Made by a program: the position numbers and the translations under genes. Positions 8,421-15,759 of a stretch of 51,168 bases of DNA are shown here, one piece after another; positions within the stretch are counted from its first letter, which is position 1; every line of letters begins with the position of its first letter. This stretch comes from DASRFR01 sp035651455 (GTDB taxonomy: Bacteria; Acidobacteriota; Terriglobia; Terriglobales; Acidobacteriaceae). The stretch spans positions 1-51,168 of the forward strand of contig DASRFR010000014.1 in the NCBI GenBank assembly GCA_035651455.1, read 5' to 3'. The notes under the pieces are model-generated. The model had not been told where the DNA came from. It did not search any database and saw only the letters and a program-made list of their open reading frames with translations.

Positions 8421-9836
8421 TTATCGAGACGCCGACTTGCGAAAGGCCTCTGGCGGGTCCATCCAGCATTGTTGCCAGAATGCGGCATCCGACAACTTTC
8501 CGGAATTCAGTTGCTCCAGTGTGGCGACAGTCGCGGCCGCCATGCCTCCATCGGCCTCATCGAACACAATGACGACTCCCGCAACGTCGGGTACTGATCG
8601 TGAGAGCCCCGGAAATTCCTTCCGGAAGACCGATTTCACGAACGTGGCGCGACTCTCGCCGGTCACAGATTTCGCGTTATCACTTGCCTGCACCCAGACG
8701 ATTTTTACCTTCTTGCCCTTCAAGGGCTGCCAATCTCCGGGAAATGTGGCGGTCTCCTCTTTGGTCTGCTGGAAAGTGGAACTTCCCACCGGTCCCGGAC
8801 TCGCGTCGACCTTCACGGGAGTGGCATCGTCTGCGAGAAGCCGCGCTGACACGGTCGACAGGTCCAGTTGTTTACGGCGAATCCAGCCCCGCGCCGCGCC
8901 GGTCATCTGGACGTGCACCCAGTCTCCGCTCACCTTTAAAACCTGGAACTCATCTTCCGCAGAAGCCATCAGGAGCACGCTTGCCCGTTCCGCAGGACGT
9001 GACAGAACCGGCGTTCTCGACTCTTTCACGACGGCAAGATCATCCGGCTTCGATTGGTGGTCCAGGACTTGCTGCAGGCTCTTGGCCTCATCACGTAATT
9101 GCAGGATGCGTTTGTCGCGTGCAATTTCATCCACCTTCGGTGCAACGTTTTCAGCGTTGAGCGATGCCGTGCCCGGCGCCGGCGAGCGAAAGACAGAAGC
9201 TGCTTTCGCCGACGAGGCAGCGTTGGGCAGGGCTGCTGCGCTGGAATTTGAGCCCGCCTCCGCGTTTGCGCTACTTCCCCGAGCCGACTCCGTCGTAGTC
9301 GGACCAGTCAATGCTTGTGTCGTGACCGCTGAATCTTTGACTGCTTCGGACCCGTTCGCGTCGGCAGCCTGACCGGTCGCCGGTTTTGACTGCGTGGCCA
9401 CGTTCGTTTTCAGCGCCTGGTTAAGGCGATCGAATAGATCCGCTTCGAGGCGCCCATTCGAACTGATAGTCCGGTAGCCCGAATGCGAGCCGTCTTCGCT
9501 GCTGAACCACGCGGTCACCTTGGCTGTCACACGGACCAGCGTTTCATTCGGACTTATTGCTGTGAGCTTGATTGAATATTGGTAAAACGGCTGACCGAAA
9601 CTATCGAGACTCTGTTCTCCGGATTCCACGAAGCCTTCCAGAACAGGTAGTCGCCCTCCGGAATAAGCCTGCATCGATCGCAGCGCATTTTCTACGTCGG
9701 CCTTGGGTAGGGGAAAGGTCCGTTCGTACGGCGCTGGTTGTGCCGCCGCACACGGGCCCAGCAGGACGCACGCAAGCGCGAAGCAGGCGAAATAGAAAAT
9801 ATTCCGTCGCACCAATGCTTTTGCTTGCGCGCTCAC
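8421..9836 (-). CDS. Secreted SH3-like domain protein of unknown function
   Basis: A 471-residue protein with an N-terminal signal segment (FYFACFALACVLL, cleavage after CAAA). After an N-terminal domain of about 130 residues (AFPLPKADVENALRSM type) there is a long Ala/Ser-rich linker, a short charged helix, and an SH3b-like region (SVLLMASAEDEFQVLKVSGDWVHVQM, seen as two parts around ...GWIRRKQLDL). A C-terminal domain of about 120 residues begins near WQPLKGKKVKIVWVQ. The GTG start overlaps the stop of the upstream gene (GTGA), and GGAG precedes it, so the two are translationally coupled. I do not recognise a named family; a cell-wall or envelope role is a guess from the SH3b part. Confidence 0.7.
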   Translation of the reverse strand: MSAQAKALVRRNIFYFACFALACVLLGPCAAAQPAPYERTFPLPKADVENALRSMQAYSGGRLPVLEGFVESGEQSLDSFGQPFYQYSIKLTAISPNETLVRVTAKVTAWFSSEDGSHSGYRTISSNGRLEADLFDRLNQALKTNVATQSKPATGQAADANGSEAVKDSAVTTQALTGPTTTESARGSSANAEAGSNSSAAALPNAASSAKAASVFRSPAPGTASLNAENVAPKVDEIARDKRILQLRDEAKSLQQVLDHQSKPDDLAVVKESRTPVLSRPAERASVLLMASAEDEFQVLKVSGDWVHVQMTGAARGWIRRKQLDLSTVSARLLADDATPVKVDASPGPVGSSTFQQTKEETATFPGDWQPLKGKKVKIVWVQASDNAKSVTGESRATFVKSVFRKEFPGLSRSVPDVAGVVIVFDEADGGMAAATVATLEQLNSGKLSDAAFWQQCWMDPPEAFRKSASR

Positions 9837-10729
9837 GGTAGGGACTCCAGTTCGCTTCGGCGCACCCACCCGTTGTGTCCGTCCTGCGTCTGCACCCCGT
9901 ACCAGTACGGCGTCACGATTAAAACCACCATCTCTGCCTTTGCCGGCAAGGATTGCAGTGTGGCCGCGCTGCGGTACGGGGCGGCCTTCAGCGGGACGCC
10001 ATCCGATTTGGGGTGGACCTCGGCCCGATGCCGAAGATCCTCGACTCGCTTCTGCAGCTCCTCGAGCGATGATTCCTCTTCCATATCTTTCCTGGCTCGT
10101 TCAGCGCGCTTTTCAGATTCGGCGCGCCGCGTGGAATCGTCCTGCTTCTGGCGCGCCAGTTCGTCCTGCTCCTGGCGCCGTTTGCTCTGGAGCGTCTCGA
10201 GTCGCTGTCTGATTTCCTGGTATTCGGCCGCCTCCACAGACCCTTGAGACTTGTCCGAATGGCGTCTGGAGTCTTCGACAAAGACGGATTCAATCCGCAG
10301 GCTGGTGGTTTGCGGCCCCGTGCTCTGGACCACGTACCGCACCGTGATCTTTCCTGACCCGTTGCTGTCTACGAAGTGAGCTGGCGCCAGCACATTTTCC
10401 GCGACTTTGTAGAAAATGTCGCCACCCTCGGCCCAGGGGTGAAAGGCGGAAGATTGGTTCGCTGCCTTGGCGCCCCGCAGGGTCCGCTCCTTCTCGTAAA
10501 CGTAAGTGCCGTGAATGATGTTGTCGTCGCAAACGGCTTTTACCGCCTCGATGACGTCGGCAGCGGGTGCGGGTATTTCAACGATGAGGGGGCCCGCCGC
10601 AGTGTTGTCCTGCTTTGGAAAAGCGATCGAAGGGATTACTAATAGATTAACAATGATAAGCATGGAGAAACTCAGGGCAATGCCTCGTGCTACGGCGTAG
10701 GCCGCCGGTCTCGTTCCCTTCGGTTTCAT
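9833..10729 (-). CDS. Secreted coiled-coil plus SH3-like protein of unknown function
   Basis: A 298-residue protein with an N-terminal hydrophobic export segment (ALSFSMLIIVNLLVIP). An N-terminal domain (EIPAPAADVIEAVKAVCDD) resembles the one in the downstream gene. A highly charged coiled coil follows (about residues 165-245, many Arg, Glu and Gln), then a C-terminal SH3b-like module with AEMVVLIVTPYWYGVQ and DGHNGWVRRSELE. The stop overlaps the start of the next gene. The shared N-terminal and SH3 modules suggest the two arose by duplication and then diverged. The ATG at 10729 is chosen; a GTG 15 bases upstream is possible. Confidence 0.68.
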   Translation of the reverse strand: MKPKGTRPAAYAVARGIALSFSMLIIVNLLVIPSIAFPKQDNTAAGPLIVEIPAPAADVIEAVKAVCDDNIIHGTYVYEKERTLRGAKAANQSSAFHPWAEGGDIFYKVAENVLAPAHFVDSNGSGKITVRYVVQSTGPQTTSLRIESVFVEDSRRHSDKSQGSVEAAEYQEIRQRLETLQSKRRQEQDELARQKQDDSTRRAESEKRAERARKDMEEESSLEELQKRVEDLRHRAEVHPKSDGVPLKAAPYRSAATLQSLPAKAEMVVLIVTPYWYGVQTQDGHNGWVRRSELESLP

Positions 10730-10954
10730 CCGTAATGGCCCCACTGCTCAGAACGAACGCGAGGATTGCATTGGACTCTGAGAGCTCGTTGACTGTCAAG
10801 TTGAAAGTTGCTTTCTGGAAAAGTTGAAGCTTATGTACCGAGCCTCTACGACCAGACATCCCGCGCGGCGCGGCGGCCGTCGGCCAAAGTATCGCATTCC
10901 GAGCTGAACAACTGATTTGGCGACGAAAGTGCACACGCACGCAAAATTAACAAA

Positions 10955-10976
10955 TTGTCATTTTCGCCTTTGACAA
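10955..10976. promoter_or_regulatory. Inverted repeat overlapping the -35 of the TetR gene
   Basis: TTGTCA (10955-10960), a 10-base spacer, then TGACAA (10971-10976). The right arm overlaps the -35 hexamer of the predicted tetR-type promoter. A dimeric repressor bound here would block its own promoter and could also affect the divergent SH3-like operon. Confidence 0.4.
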
Positions 10977-10999
10977 GCGGAGCACAACAGCAGTATTAG
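10970..10999 (+). promoter_or_regulatory. Predicted sigma70 promoter of the TetR gene
   Basis: A perfect -35 TTGACA (10970-10975), an 18-base spacer and a -10 TATTAG (10994-10999) lie 20 bases before the start codon at 11019. Confidence 0.55.
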
Positions 11000-11018
11000 A
11001 TTTCTCCACGGAGTACTG

Positions 11019-11681
11019 ATGTTGGTGGGGAACGCGTCAGACACCAAGGTCCGGAATCGTCGAGCCCGAGAGCAGGCGCTGGTTTCTGCTGCCGGAAGAC
11101 TATTCGCCCGCCGCGGCTATGAAGCCACTACTACTCGGGAAATAGCAGCGGCTGCCAGGTGTGCCGAAGGACTCATCAGCCGGTATTTCAATGGTAAGGC
11201 CGGCCTTCTGCTGGCACTTATCCGCTCCCGCGTCGCTAGCGACGTGACGGACCTCAGCGACAAAATCCCGATCGCCAAGGACTTCGACAAGGAAATCACC
11301 CAGCTCATCGCCTGGGAAGTGGACCACATGTGGGAAGAGCGCGAATTCCTTGGCGTAGTGGTTCCGCGCGCCCTGGTGGAACCACAACTTGGCCGGATGG
11401 TCAGCAAGTTGGGACCGGCTCGACGCGGCGATGCCATTGCAAAAAGACTCGAGCGATTCCATGAATGTCGTCATTTACCGCCTGAAGAACTGAAAGCCCT
11501 GGCGGACTCGGTGGGGGCGATCGGCTTTATGTTCGGCTTCATGCGTCCCGTGGTGCTCGGACAAGACCGAGCCCGCGCCAAAAAAGTCGCAACCACTATC
11601 GCTAAGCTGCTGGCGCGGGGCATACAGTGCTTTCCCTCGGCATCACGCAACCGGAGCCATTCGCGTCCGAAACAAGTGTAG
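11019..11681 (+). CDS. TetR/AcrR family transcriptional regulator
   Basis: A 220-residue repressor. The N-terminal three-helix DNA-binding domain spans about residues 17-63 with the family pattern ALVSAAGRLFARRGYEATTTREIAAAARCAEGLISRYFNGKAGLL. The rest is a mostly helical ligand/dimer domain that is not informative about the ligand. A Ser/Arg/Lys-rich tail ends the protein. It lies 108 bases upstream of the Cyc2-like gene on the same strand and is the obvious candidate regulator of the respiratory cluster. A TTGTCA/TGACAA repeat covers its own -35 element. Confidence 0.9.
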   Translation: MLVGNASDTKVRNRRAREQALVSAAGRLFARRGYEATTTREIAAAARCAEGLISRYFNGKAGLLLALIRSRVASDVTDLSDKIPIAKDFDKEITQLIAWEVDHMWEEREFLGVVVPRALVEPQLGRMVSKLGPARRGDAIAKRLERFHECRHLPPEELKALADSVGAIGFMFGFMRPVVLGQDRARAKKVATTIAKLLARGIQCFPSASRNRSHSRPKQV

Positions 11682-11695
11682 TTTCCTTTTTTGAC

Positions 11696-11724
11696 TTGAC
11701 TATGCAAATTCGAACGTGATAGTA
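11696..11724 (+). promoter_or_regulatory. Predicted promoter of the respiratory cluster
   Basis: TTGACT (11696-11701), a 17-base spacer and ATAGTA (11719-11724) lie 65 bases before the start of the Cyc2-like gene. A second TTGACT one half-turn upstream (11691-11696) overlaps it. Placement between the TetR gene and the cluster supports a separate promoter for the cluster. Confidence 0.4.
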
Positions 11725-11789
11725 AATGCGTCCGCACGCACTTGTGGGGGTGCGTCCTTTTCACAGTCTCGCAGTTTGCGGAGGACTTC

Positions 11790-13121
11790 ATGGTTTCCTT
11801 CCGGAGAAGTCTAGCCGGTCTGTGTTTTCTGACGATCGCTTTCTTCAGCTGCGTGCCGCAAGCGCACGCCTTTCCAGCCTTTGCCAGGAAATATGGCTTG
11901 CGCTGCTCGGCCTGTCATGTCGCGTGGCCGGTGTTAAACGATTTCGGTTGGCGCTTCAAAGACAACGGTTACCAGCTGATGAACGACCGGGATGCCCCGA
12001 TCTGGCAGAATCCATCGTACTGGCCTGTTACCTTCCGAATTACCCCCAATTGGCACCGCGACAGCACCAACAAGGTCGCGGTCGATACCGCAGGTGGCGC
12101 CTCCTCCGAACAACAGGTGACCGGTCACGGTTTCGATCTTTCAGGACTGGACATCCTTTCCGGTGGAACTCTCGAAAAGAACCTCTCGTTTCTTCTGGTC
12201 CCGTCGGCCGACGAAACCGGGGCATTTCACTTTGAGTCTGCCTGGGTTCGTCTCGACAATGTCTTTAAGAGCCCATGGCTGAACATCAAGTTCGGAAAGT
12301 CCGAACTCGACAACTTGGTTTCAGAGAAGCGTATCTACAGCATATCGGGGAATGGCGGATTCTATAACCTCTATCACTTCACGCCGGTTGGCGACAACAA
12401 TTTCGCCGGGCAAATCGGCGACAACCAGTTGGGACTGGAATGGATGGGACACTCTCTCAACGACCATACCCGCCTCAGCGCCATGGTATTCAGTTCCAGC
12501 GACGGCAATGTCGATTTGACCAACAGCAACGCTTACAGCGGTTATTTCGCCGGGAGCCAAGCCTTCGATCTCGGCAGTTGGGGACTGCAAAGAGTGGGGG
12601 CTTACTACTTTGTTGGTGAGGCTCCGACATTCAGCCTAACGTCAGGCGGTGTGCCTGTCGCCGGGGGTGGGCGAGGCAACAAATCCTTCTATCGCGCCGG
12701 CGTGTTCGGGGACTTCTATTTCAGCAAGTTCGACGTGGCCTGGTATTACCAGCACGGATCGGACGATAAATACTTTGGCACATCCACTCCTGCCAACGTC
12801 GCGCTTCCGGTCGGGGCGCGAAATCCCAGCTGGAACGGAGCCTTCATCGAACCCCACTTCACGCTCAATCCGCAGTTCATTATCTTCCAGCGATCGGAGT
12901 GGGTGCGTATGTCGCAGCAGGCGATACCTGGTACTCCGTCTAATCTGGGCGATATCGACGCGTACACATTCGGCTATCGGTGGTATCCGATTATGACCAG
13001 CCGCGCCGGGTTTGCCTTTCACAATGAATGGTCTTGGGTAAGGCAACGGGGAACTTCCCCGGTGACCTCGACCGACTTGAGCAGCAACACGCTGTTCCTA
13101 GGCTTTGATTTCGACTTCTAA
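11790..13121 (+). CDS. Cyc2-like outer-membrane monoheme cytochrome-porin fusion
   Basis: A 443-residue exported protein with a signal peptide (cleavage after AHA, residue 27). The mature start FPAFARKYGLRC leads into one heme c motif CSACH (39-43) and then AWPVLNDFGWRFKDNGYQL. This fits the Cyc2 pattern: FAR-x-x-G before CxxCH, then P-x-L-x-x-FG and F-K-x-x-GY. The remaining 380 residues have the alternating, aromatic- and Asn-rich composition of a beta barrel and end in FLGFDFDF, with the terminal Phe expected of outer-membrane barrels. Known Cyc2 proteins pass electrons from extracellular Fe(II) into the periplasm. The ATG at 11790 has GGAGG 5 bases upstream. Function in iron oxidation is not proven by sequence, since Cyc2 relatives are diverse. 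Confidence 0.75.
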   Translation: MVSFRRSLAGLCFLTIAFFSCVPQAHAFPAFARKYGLRCSACHVAWPVLNDFGWRFKDNGYQLMNDRDAPIWQNPSYWPVTFRITPNWHRDSTNKVAVDTAGGASSEQQVTGHGFDLSGLDILSGGTLEKNLSFLLVPSADETGAFHFESAWVRLDNVFKSPWLNIKFGKSELDNLVSEKRIYSISGNGGFYNLYHFTPVGDNNFAGQIGDNQLGLEWMGHSLNDHTRLSAMVFSSSDGNVDLTNSNAYSGYFAGSQAFDLGSWGLQRVGAYYFVGEAPTFSLTSGGVPVAGGGRGNKSFYRAGVFGDFYFSKFDVAWYYQHGSDDKYFGTSTPANVALPVGARNPSWNGAFIEPHFTLNPQFIIFQRSEWVRMSQQAIPGTPSNLGDIDAYTFGYRWYPIMTSRAGFAFHNEWSWVRQRGTSPVTSTDLSSNTLFLGFDFDF

Positions 13122-13134
13122 GAGAGGGATGAAA

Positions 13135-14028
13135 ATGCGCACAAGATGGCCAATGTGGATGCTGTATGTCAGCGCGGCGGTCGTTCTCGCGCTATCTGCT
13201 CTCTCCTGGGGGCAGGAAACCGCGTACACCGAAAACCAACGCTTGAATACCGAGGCGCAGGCGGCTGGCATGACCGGTCACGCTGACAAAGCCGAGATGA
13301 ACTATCGCCGCTATTGCGTCGGTTGTCACGGAGTGCTGGGCGACGGCGAAGGCGAAAATGCGCAATGGCTCGATCCCAAGCCGCGCAATTTCACCCTCGG
13401 CCAGTTTAAGTGCCGTTCCACTCCGACCGGGACCTTGCCCACGGATACCGACCTGTACAACACCGTCAACCGGGGAATCGTGAACTCCAACATGCCCCAG
13501 TGGCTTCCACTCACGGATCAGGAAAAGATTGACCTCGTCGCTTACGTGAAGCACTTCTCGCCGAAGTGGACAACGGAGAAGGCGGGCACTCCCATCCAGA
13601 TTCCTAACGAGCCGGAGGTCACGCCCGATCGCATTAAGGCGGGCCAGGCGCTCTTTCAAAAGCTGGAATGCTGGAAGTGCCACGGCGTGGAAGGTCGAGC
13701 CAATGGTCCTTCCGCCGACACGCTTCAGGACGACCAGAACCGCCCAATCAGGCCTTTCAACTTCCACGACGAGACTCGCTTTAAATGTGGCAGTACTGAT
13801 CAGGACCTTTACAAGATCTTCATGACCGGCTTGGACGGCACCCCCATGCCCTCGTTCGCGGATAACGTTAAGCCGGATGAGGCTTGGGATTTGGTCTTTT
13901 ATCTCCGCACCTTGCAGCCTGTCGGCGCTAACAACGCCAAGGAAAAGGCGATCGCCAAGCAGTTAGGTCTTAAACCGATAAATCCATACGCTACTCCTGC
14001 GGCATCACAGCAACCGGAGAGCAAGTGA
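13135..14028 (+). CDS. Periplasmic diheme cytochrome c
   Basis: A 297-residue protein with a signal peptide or N-terminal anchor (YVSAAVVLALSALSW) and two class I cytochrome c domains. Domain 1 has CVGCH (61-65), DGEGENAQWLDPKPRNF and a likely Met ligand in NSNMPQW. Domain 2 has CWKCH (179-183), GPSADTL and GTPMPSF. It should shuttle electrons in the periplasm. It begins 13 bases after the Cyc2-like gene, with AGAGGG before the second of two close ATGs (13129, 13135); I use 13135 for its spacing. By position it is the counterpart of Cyc1 in the rus operon, though its heme domains look more like cbb3-type cytochrome c modules than c4. Confidence 0.88.
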   Translation: MRTRWPMWMLYVSAAVVLALSALSWGQETAYTENQRLNTEAQAAGMTGHADKAEMNYRRYCVGCHGVLGDGEGENAQWLDPKPRNFTLGQFKCRSTPTGTLPTDTDLYNTVNRGIVNSNMPQWLPLTDQEKIDLVAYVKHFSPKWTTEKAGTPIQIPNEPEVTPDRIKAGQALFQKLECWKCHGVEGRANGPSADTLQDDQNRPIRPFNFHDETRFKCGSTDQDLYKIFMTGLDGTPMPSFADNVKPDEAWDLVFYLRTLQPVGANNAKEKAIAKQLGLKPINPYATPAASQQPESK

Positions 14029-14054
14029 ACGTTTTCGTCAGGAGAAAGGAACCA

Positions 14055-14801
14055 ATGACCAGCCGTTACAAAATTGCAGGATTTGTGTCAGCGCTGCTGC
14101 TGGTGTCAGTGGCGGCGTTGTACTCGGCGCGAAGCGTGAGCGCCGCTGCCGAGGGTAAGATCACGGGAACCGTCAAACTGGACGGCACTGCGCCTCACGA
14201 AAGGCCGATCGATATGTCGAAGGAGCCTTCGTGTGCCAAGGAGCATGCCGGTAATCCGGTGCGGACCGAGTCGGTTGTGGTCGGACCCAACAATGCCTTG
14301 CAGAACGTAGTCGTTTACATCTCCGAAGGACTGAGTGGCCCGGCAGCCAGCCAGACACCCTCGCGGAATCAGAAATGGGACCAGAAGGGGTGCCAATACA
14401 TTCCCCATGTCATGTCCCTCGATGTAGGCGAGCACTTCCAGGTCGTCAACAGCGATCAGACTTCGCATAACATCCATCCAACCCCGCGCCCTGGCGGACC
14501 CAACCACGAGTGGAACAAATCACAACCACCAGGGGCACCGCCGTTTGATATTTCCTGGACTGGCGAGGAAATCGCTATTCCCGTGAAGTGCAACATCCAT
14601 CCCTGGATGCACGGATACATGGCCGTGGTGAAAGGCCCGAACGCGGTCAGCGATAACAGCGGCTCTTACACCTTGGACGGGGTGCCGCCGGGGTCGTACA
14701 CCTTGACCGCATGGCAGGAAACCTATGGAACGCAAACTCAAAAGGTGACGGTCGCCGCCGGCAAACCGGCCACAGCTGATTTCACCTTCAAAGCGAAGTA
14801 A
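14055..14801 (+). CDS. Secreted amicyanin-like cupredoxin within a carboxypeptidase-regulatory-like fold
   Basis: A 248-residue exported protein (signal peptide to about residue 32). The N-terminal part (GKITGTVKLDGTAPH) and C-terminal part (GSYTLDGVPPGSYTLTAW, then a Thr/Ala-rich last strand) resemble carboxypeptidase regulatory-like Ig domains. Between them lies a type I copper site: H138 in TSHNIHP and the C179-x2-H182-x2-M185 loop (CNIHPWM). That ligand spacing is the one found in amicyanin. It is a likely one-electron carrier, analogous in position and chemistry to rusticyanin. AGGAGAAAGG precedes the ATG at 14055, and the preceding cytochrome gene ends 26 bases upstream. Confidence 0.82.
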   Translation: MTSRYKIAGFVSALLLVSVAALYSARSVSAAAEGKITGTVKLDGTAPHERPIDMSKEPSCAKEHAGNPVRTESVVVGPNNALQNVVVYISEGLSGPAASQTPSRNQKWDQKGCQYIPHVMSLDVGEHFQVVNSDQTSHNIHPTPRPGGPNHEWNKSQPPGAPPFDISWTGEEIAIPVKCNIHPWMHGYMAVVKGPNAVSDNSGSYTLDGVPPGSYTLTAWQETYGTQTQKVTVAAGKPATADFTFKAK

Positions 14802-14820
14802 CCTGCATTGCCGCAAAAAC

Positions 14821-14844
14821 GCCGCCGTGAATTCTCACGGCGGC
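14821..14844 (+). promoter_or_regulatory. Strong intercistronic hairpin before coxB
   Basis: GCCGCCGTGA (14821-14830) and TCACGGCGGC (14835-14844) form a perfect 10-bp stem with an ATTC loop, between the cupredoxin gene and coxB. No T run follows, so it is more likely an mRNA-stabilising or attenuating element than a full terminator. It could set different amounts of carriers and oxidase. Confidence 0.55.
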
Positions 14845-14891
14845 CTGCGGTGATTTGAGCACGCCGGCGACTCCGGCCCGAGGCGAGCATC

Positions 14892-15695
14892 ATGGCGAAG
14901 ATATTCGCAATCACCATCATCATCATCGCGATCGGTTCGGCGATTCCGATCCTGATGCACAAATACGATCCTCCCGTCGACATCTCTGCTCATGGTCCGG
15001 TTATCGATGAGCAGTTCACCGACACCATGCTGGAGGCGGGAATTTCGTTCCTTGCTGCGCAGATCATCCTTGGTATCTTTGTCTGGAAATATTCCGGCCG
15101 CCGTCCCGATGCGAAAATTCAACGTTTCCCCGGCGGCGCTATGGGCCTGGTGATCGCTGCCTTCCTGCTGGTGGGCACGGAGGTCCTGGCACTGGGCGCT
15201 TTTGGCGCCAAAGCGTGGGCCAGCGTCTATTTCACGCCTCCCGCCGCCAATGCATTGCCAATTCAGGCGCAGGCTGGACAGTTTGCTTTTTATTTCCGCT
15301 ACCCGGGACCCGATGGCACCTTCGCCAACATTCACCCAGATCTTGTGAATGAGGGAACACAGAACTTTTTCGGTTTGGATCTCGACCATGATGCCGATGC
15401 CAAAGATGACATCGTCACGGCTGAGATGGCCATCCCGGTGAACCGCGAGATTCACTTGCTGATGCACTCGAAGGACCTTGGGCACTCCTTCTTCGTGCGG
15501 GAGTTGCGCGTCCAGCAGGACTTTGTTCCTGGCCTGGATGTGTCACTGCATTTCACGGCTAACAAGATAGGCAAGTACGAGATTGTGTGCACCCAGCTTT
15601 GCGGGCTGGGTCACTACAACATGAAAGCGTATCTGGAAGTCATGTCAGAGCCGGATTACGAAGCTTGGCTCAAGCAGCAAGCGTCGATGCAGTGA
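14892..15695 (+). CDS. coxB: Cytochrome c oxidase subunit II (CuA-containing)
   Basis: A 267-residue subunit that accepts electrons from the periplasmic donor through the binuclear CuA centre. Three hydrophobic segments (about 3-22, 45-66, 82-105) precede a periplasmic cupredoxin domain. CuA ligands are visible: H198 (LGHSFFVRELRV), C233, C237, H241 and M244 in CTQLCGLGHYNM. The residue between the two Cys that is usually Glu (the Mg-site ligand, CSELC) is Gln235 here. No cytochrome c domain is fused at the C-terminus, which fits with separate soluble carriers encoded upstream. coxA follows after 64 bases. Confidence 0.95.
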   Translation: MAKIFAITIIIIAIGSAIPILMHKYDPPVDISAHGPVIDEQFTDTMLEAGISFLAAQIILGIFVWKYSGRRPDAKIQRFPGGAMGLVIAAFLLVGTEVLALGAFGAKAWASVYFTPPAANALPIQAQAGQFAFYFRYPGPDGTFANIHPDLVNEGTQNFFGLDLDHDADAKDDIVTAEMAIPVNREIHLLMHSKDLGHSFFVRELRVQQDFVPGLDVSLHFTANKIGKYEIVCTQLCGLGHYNMKAYLEVMSEPDYEAWLKQQASMQ

Positions 15696-15759
15696 GCGGG
15701 TCCCCGCCGTTCGTATCCCAACGCGAGCCGCGGCAACGAGCTGAACCAGAGGTGAACAT

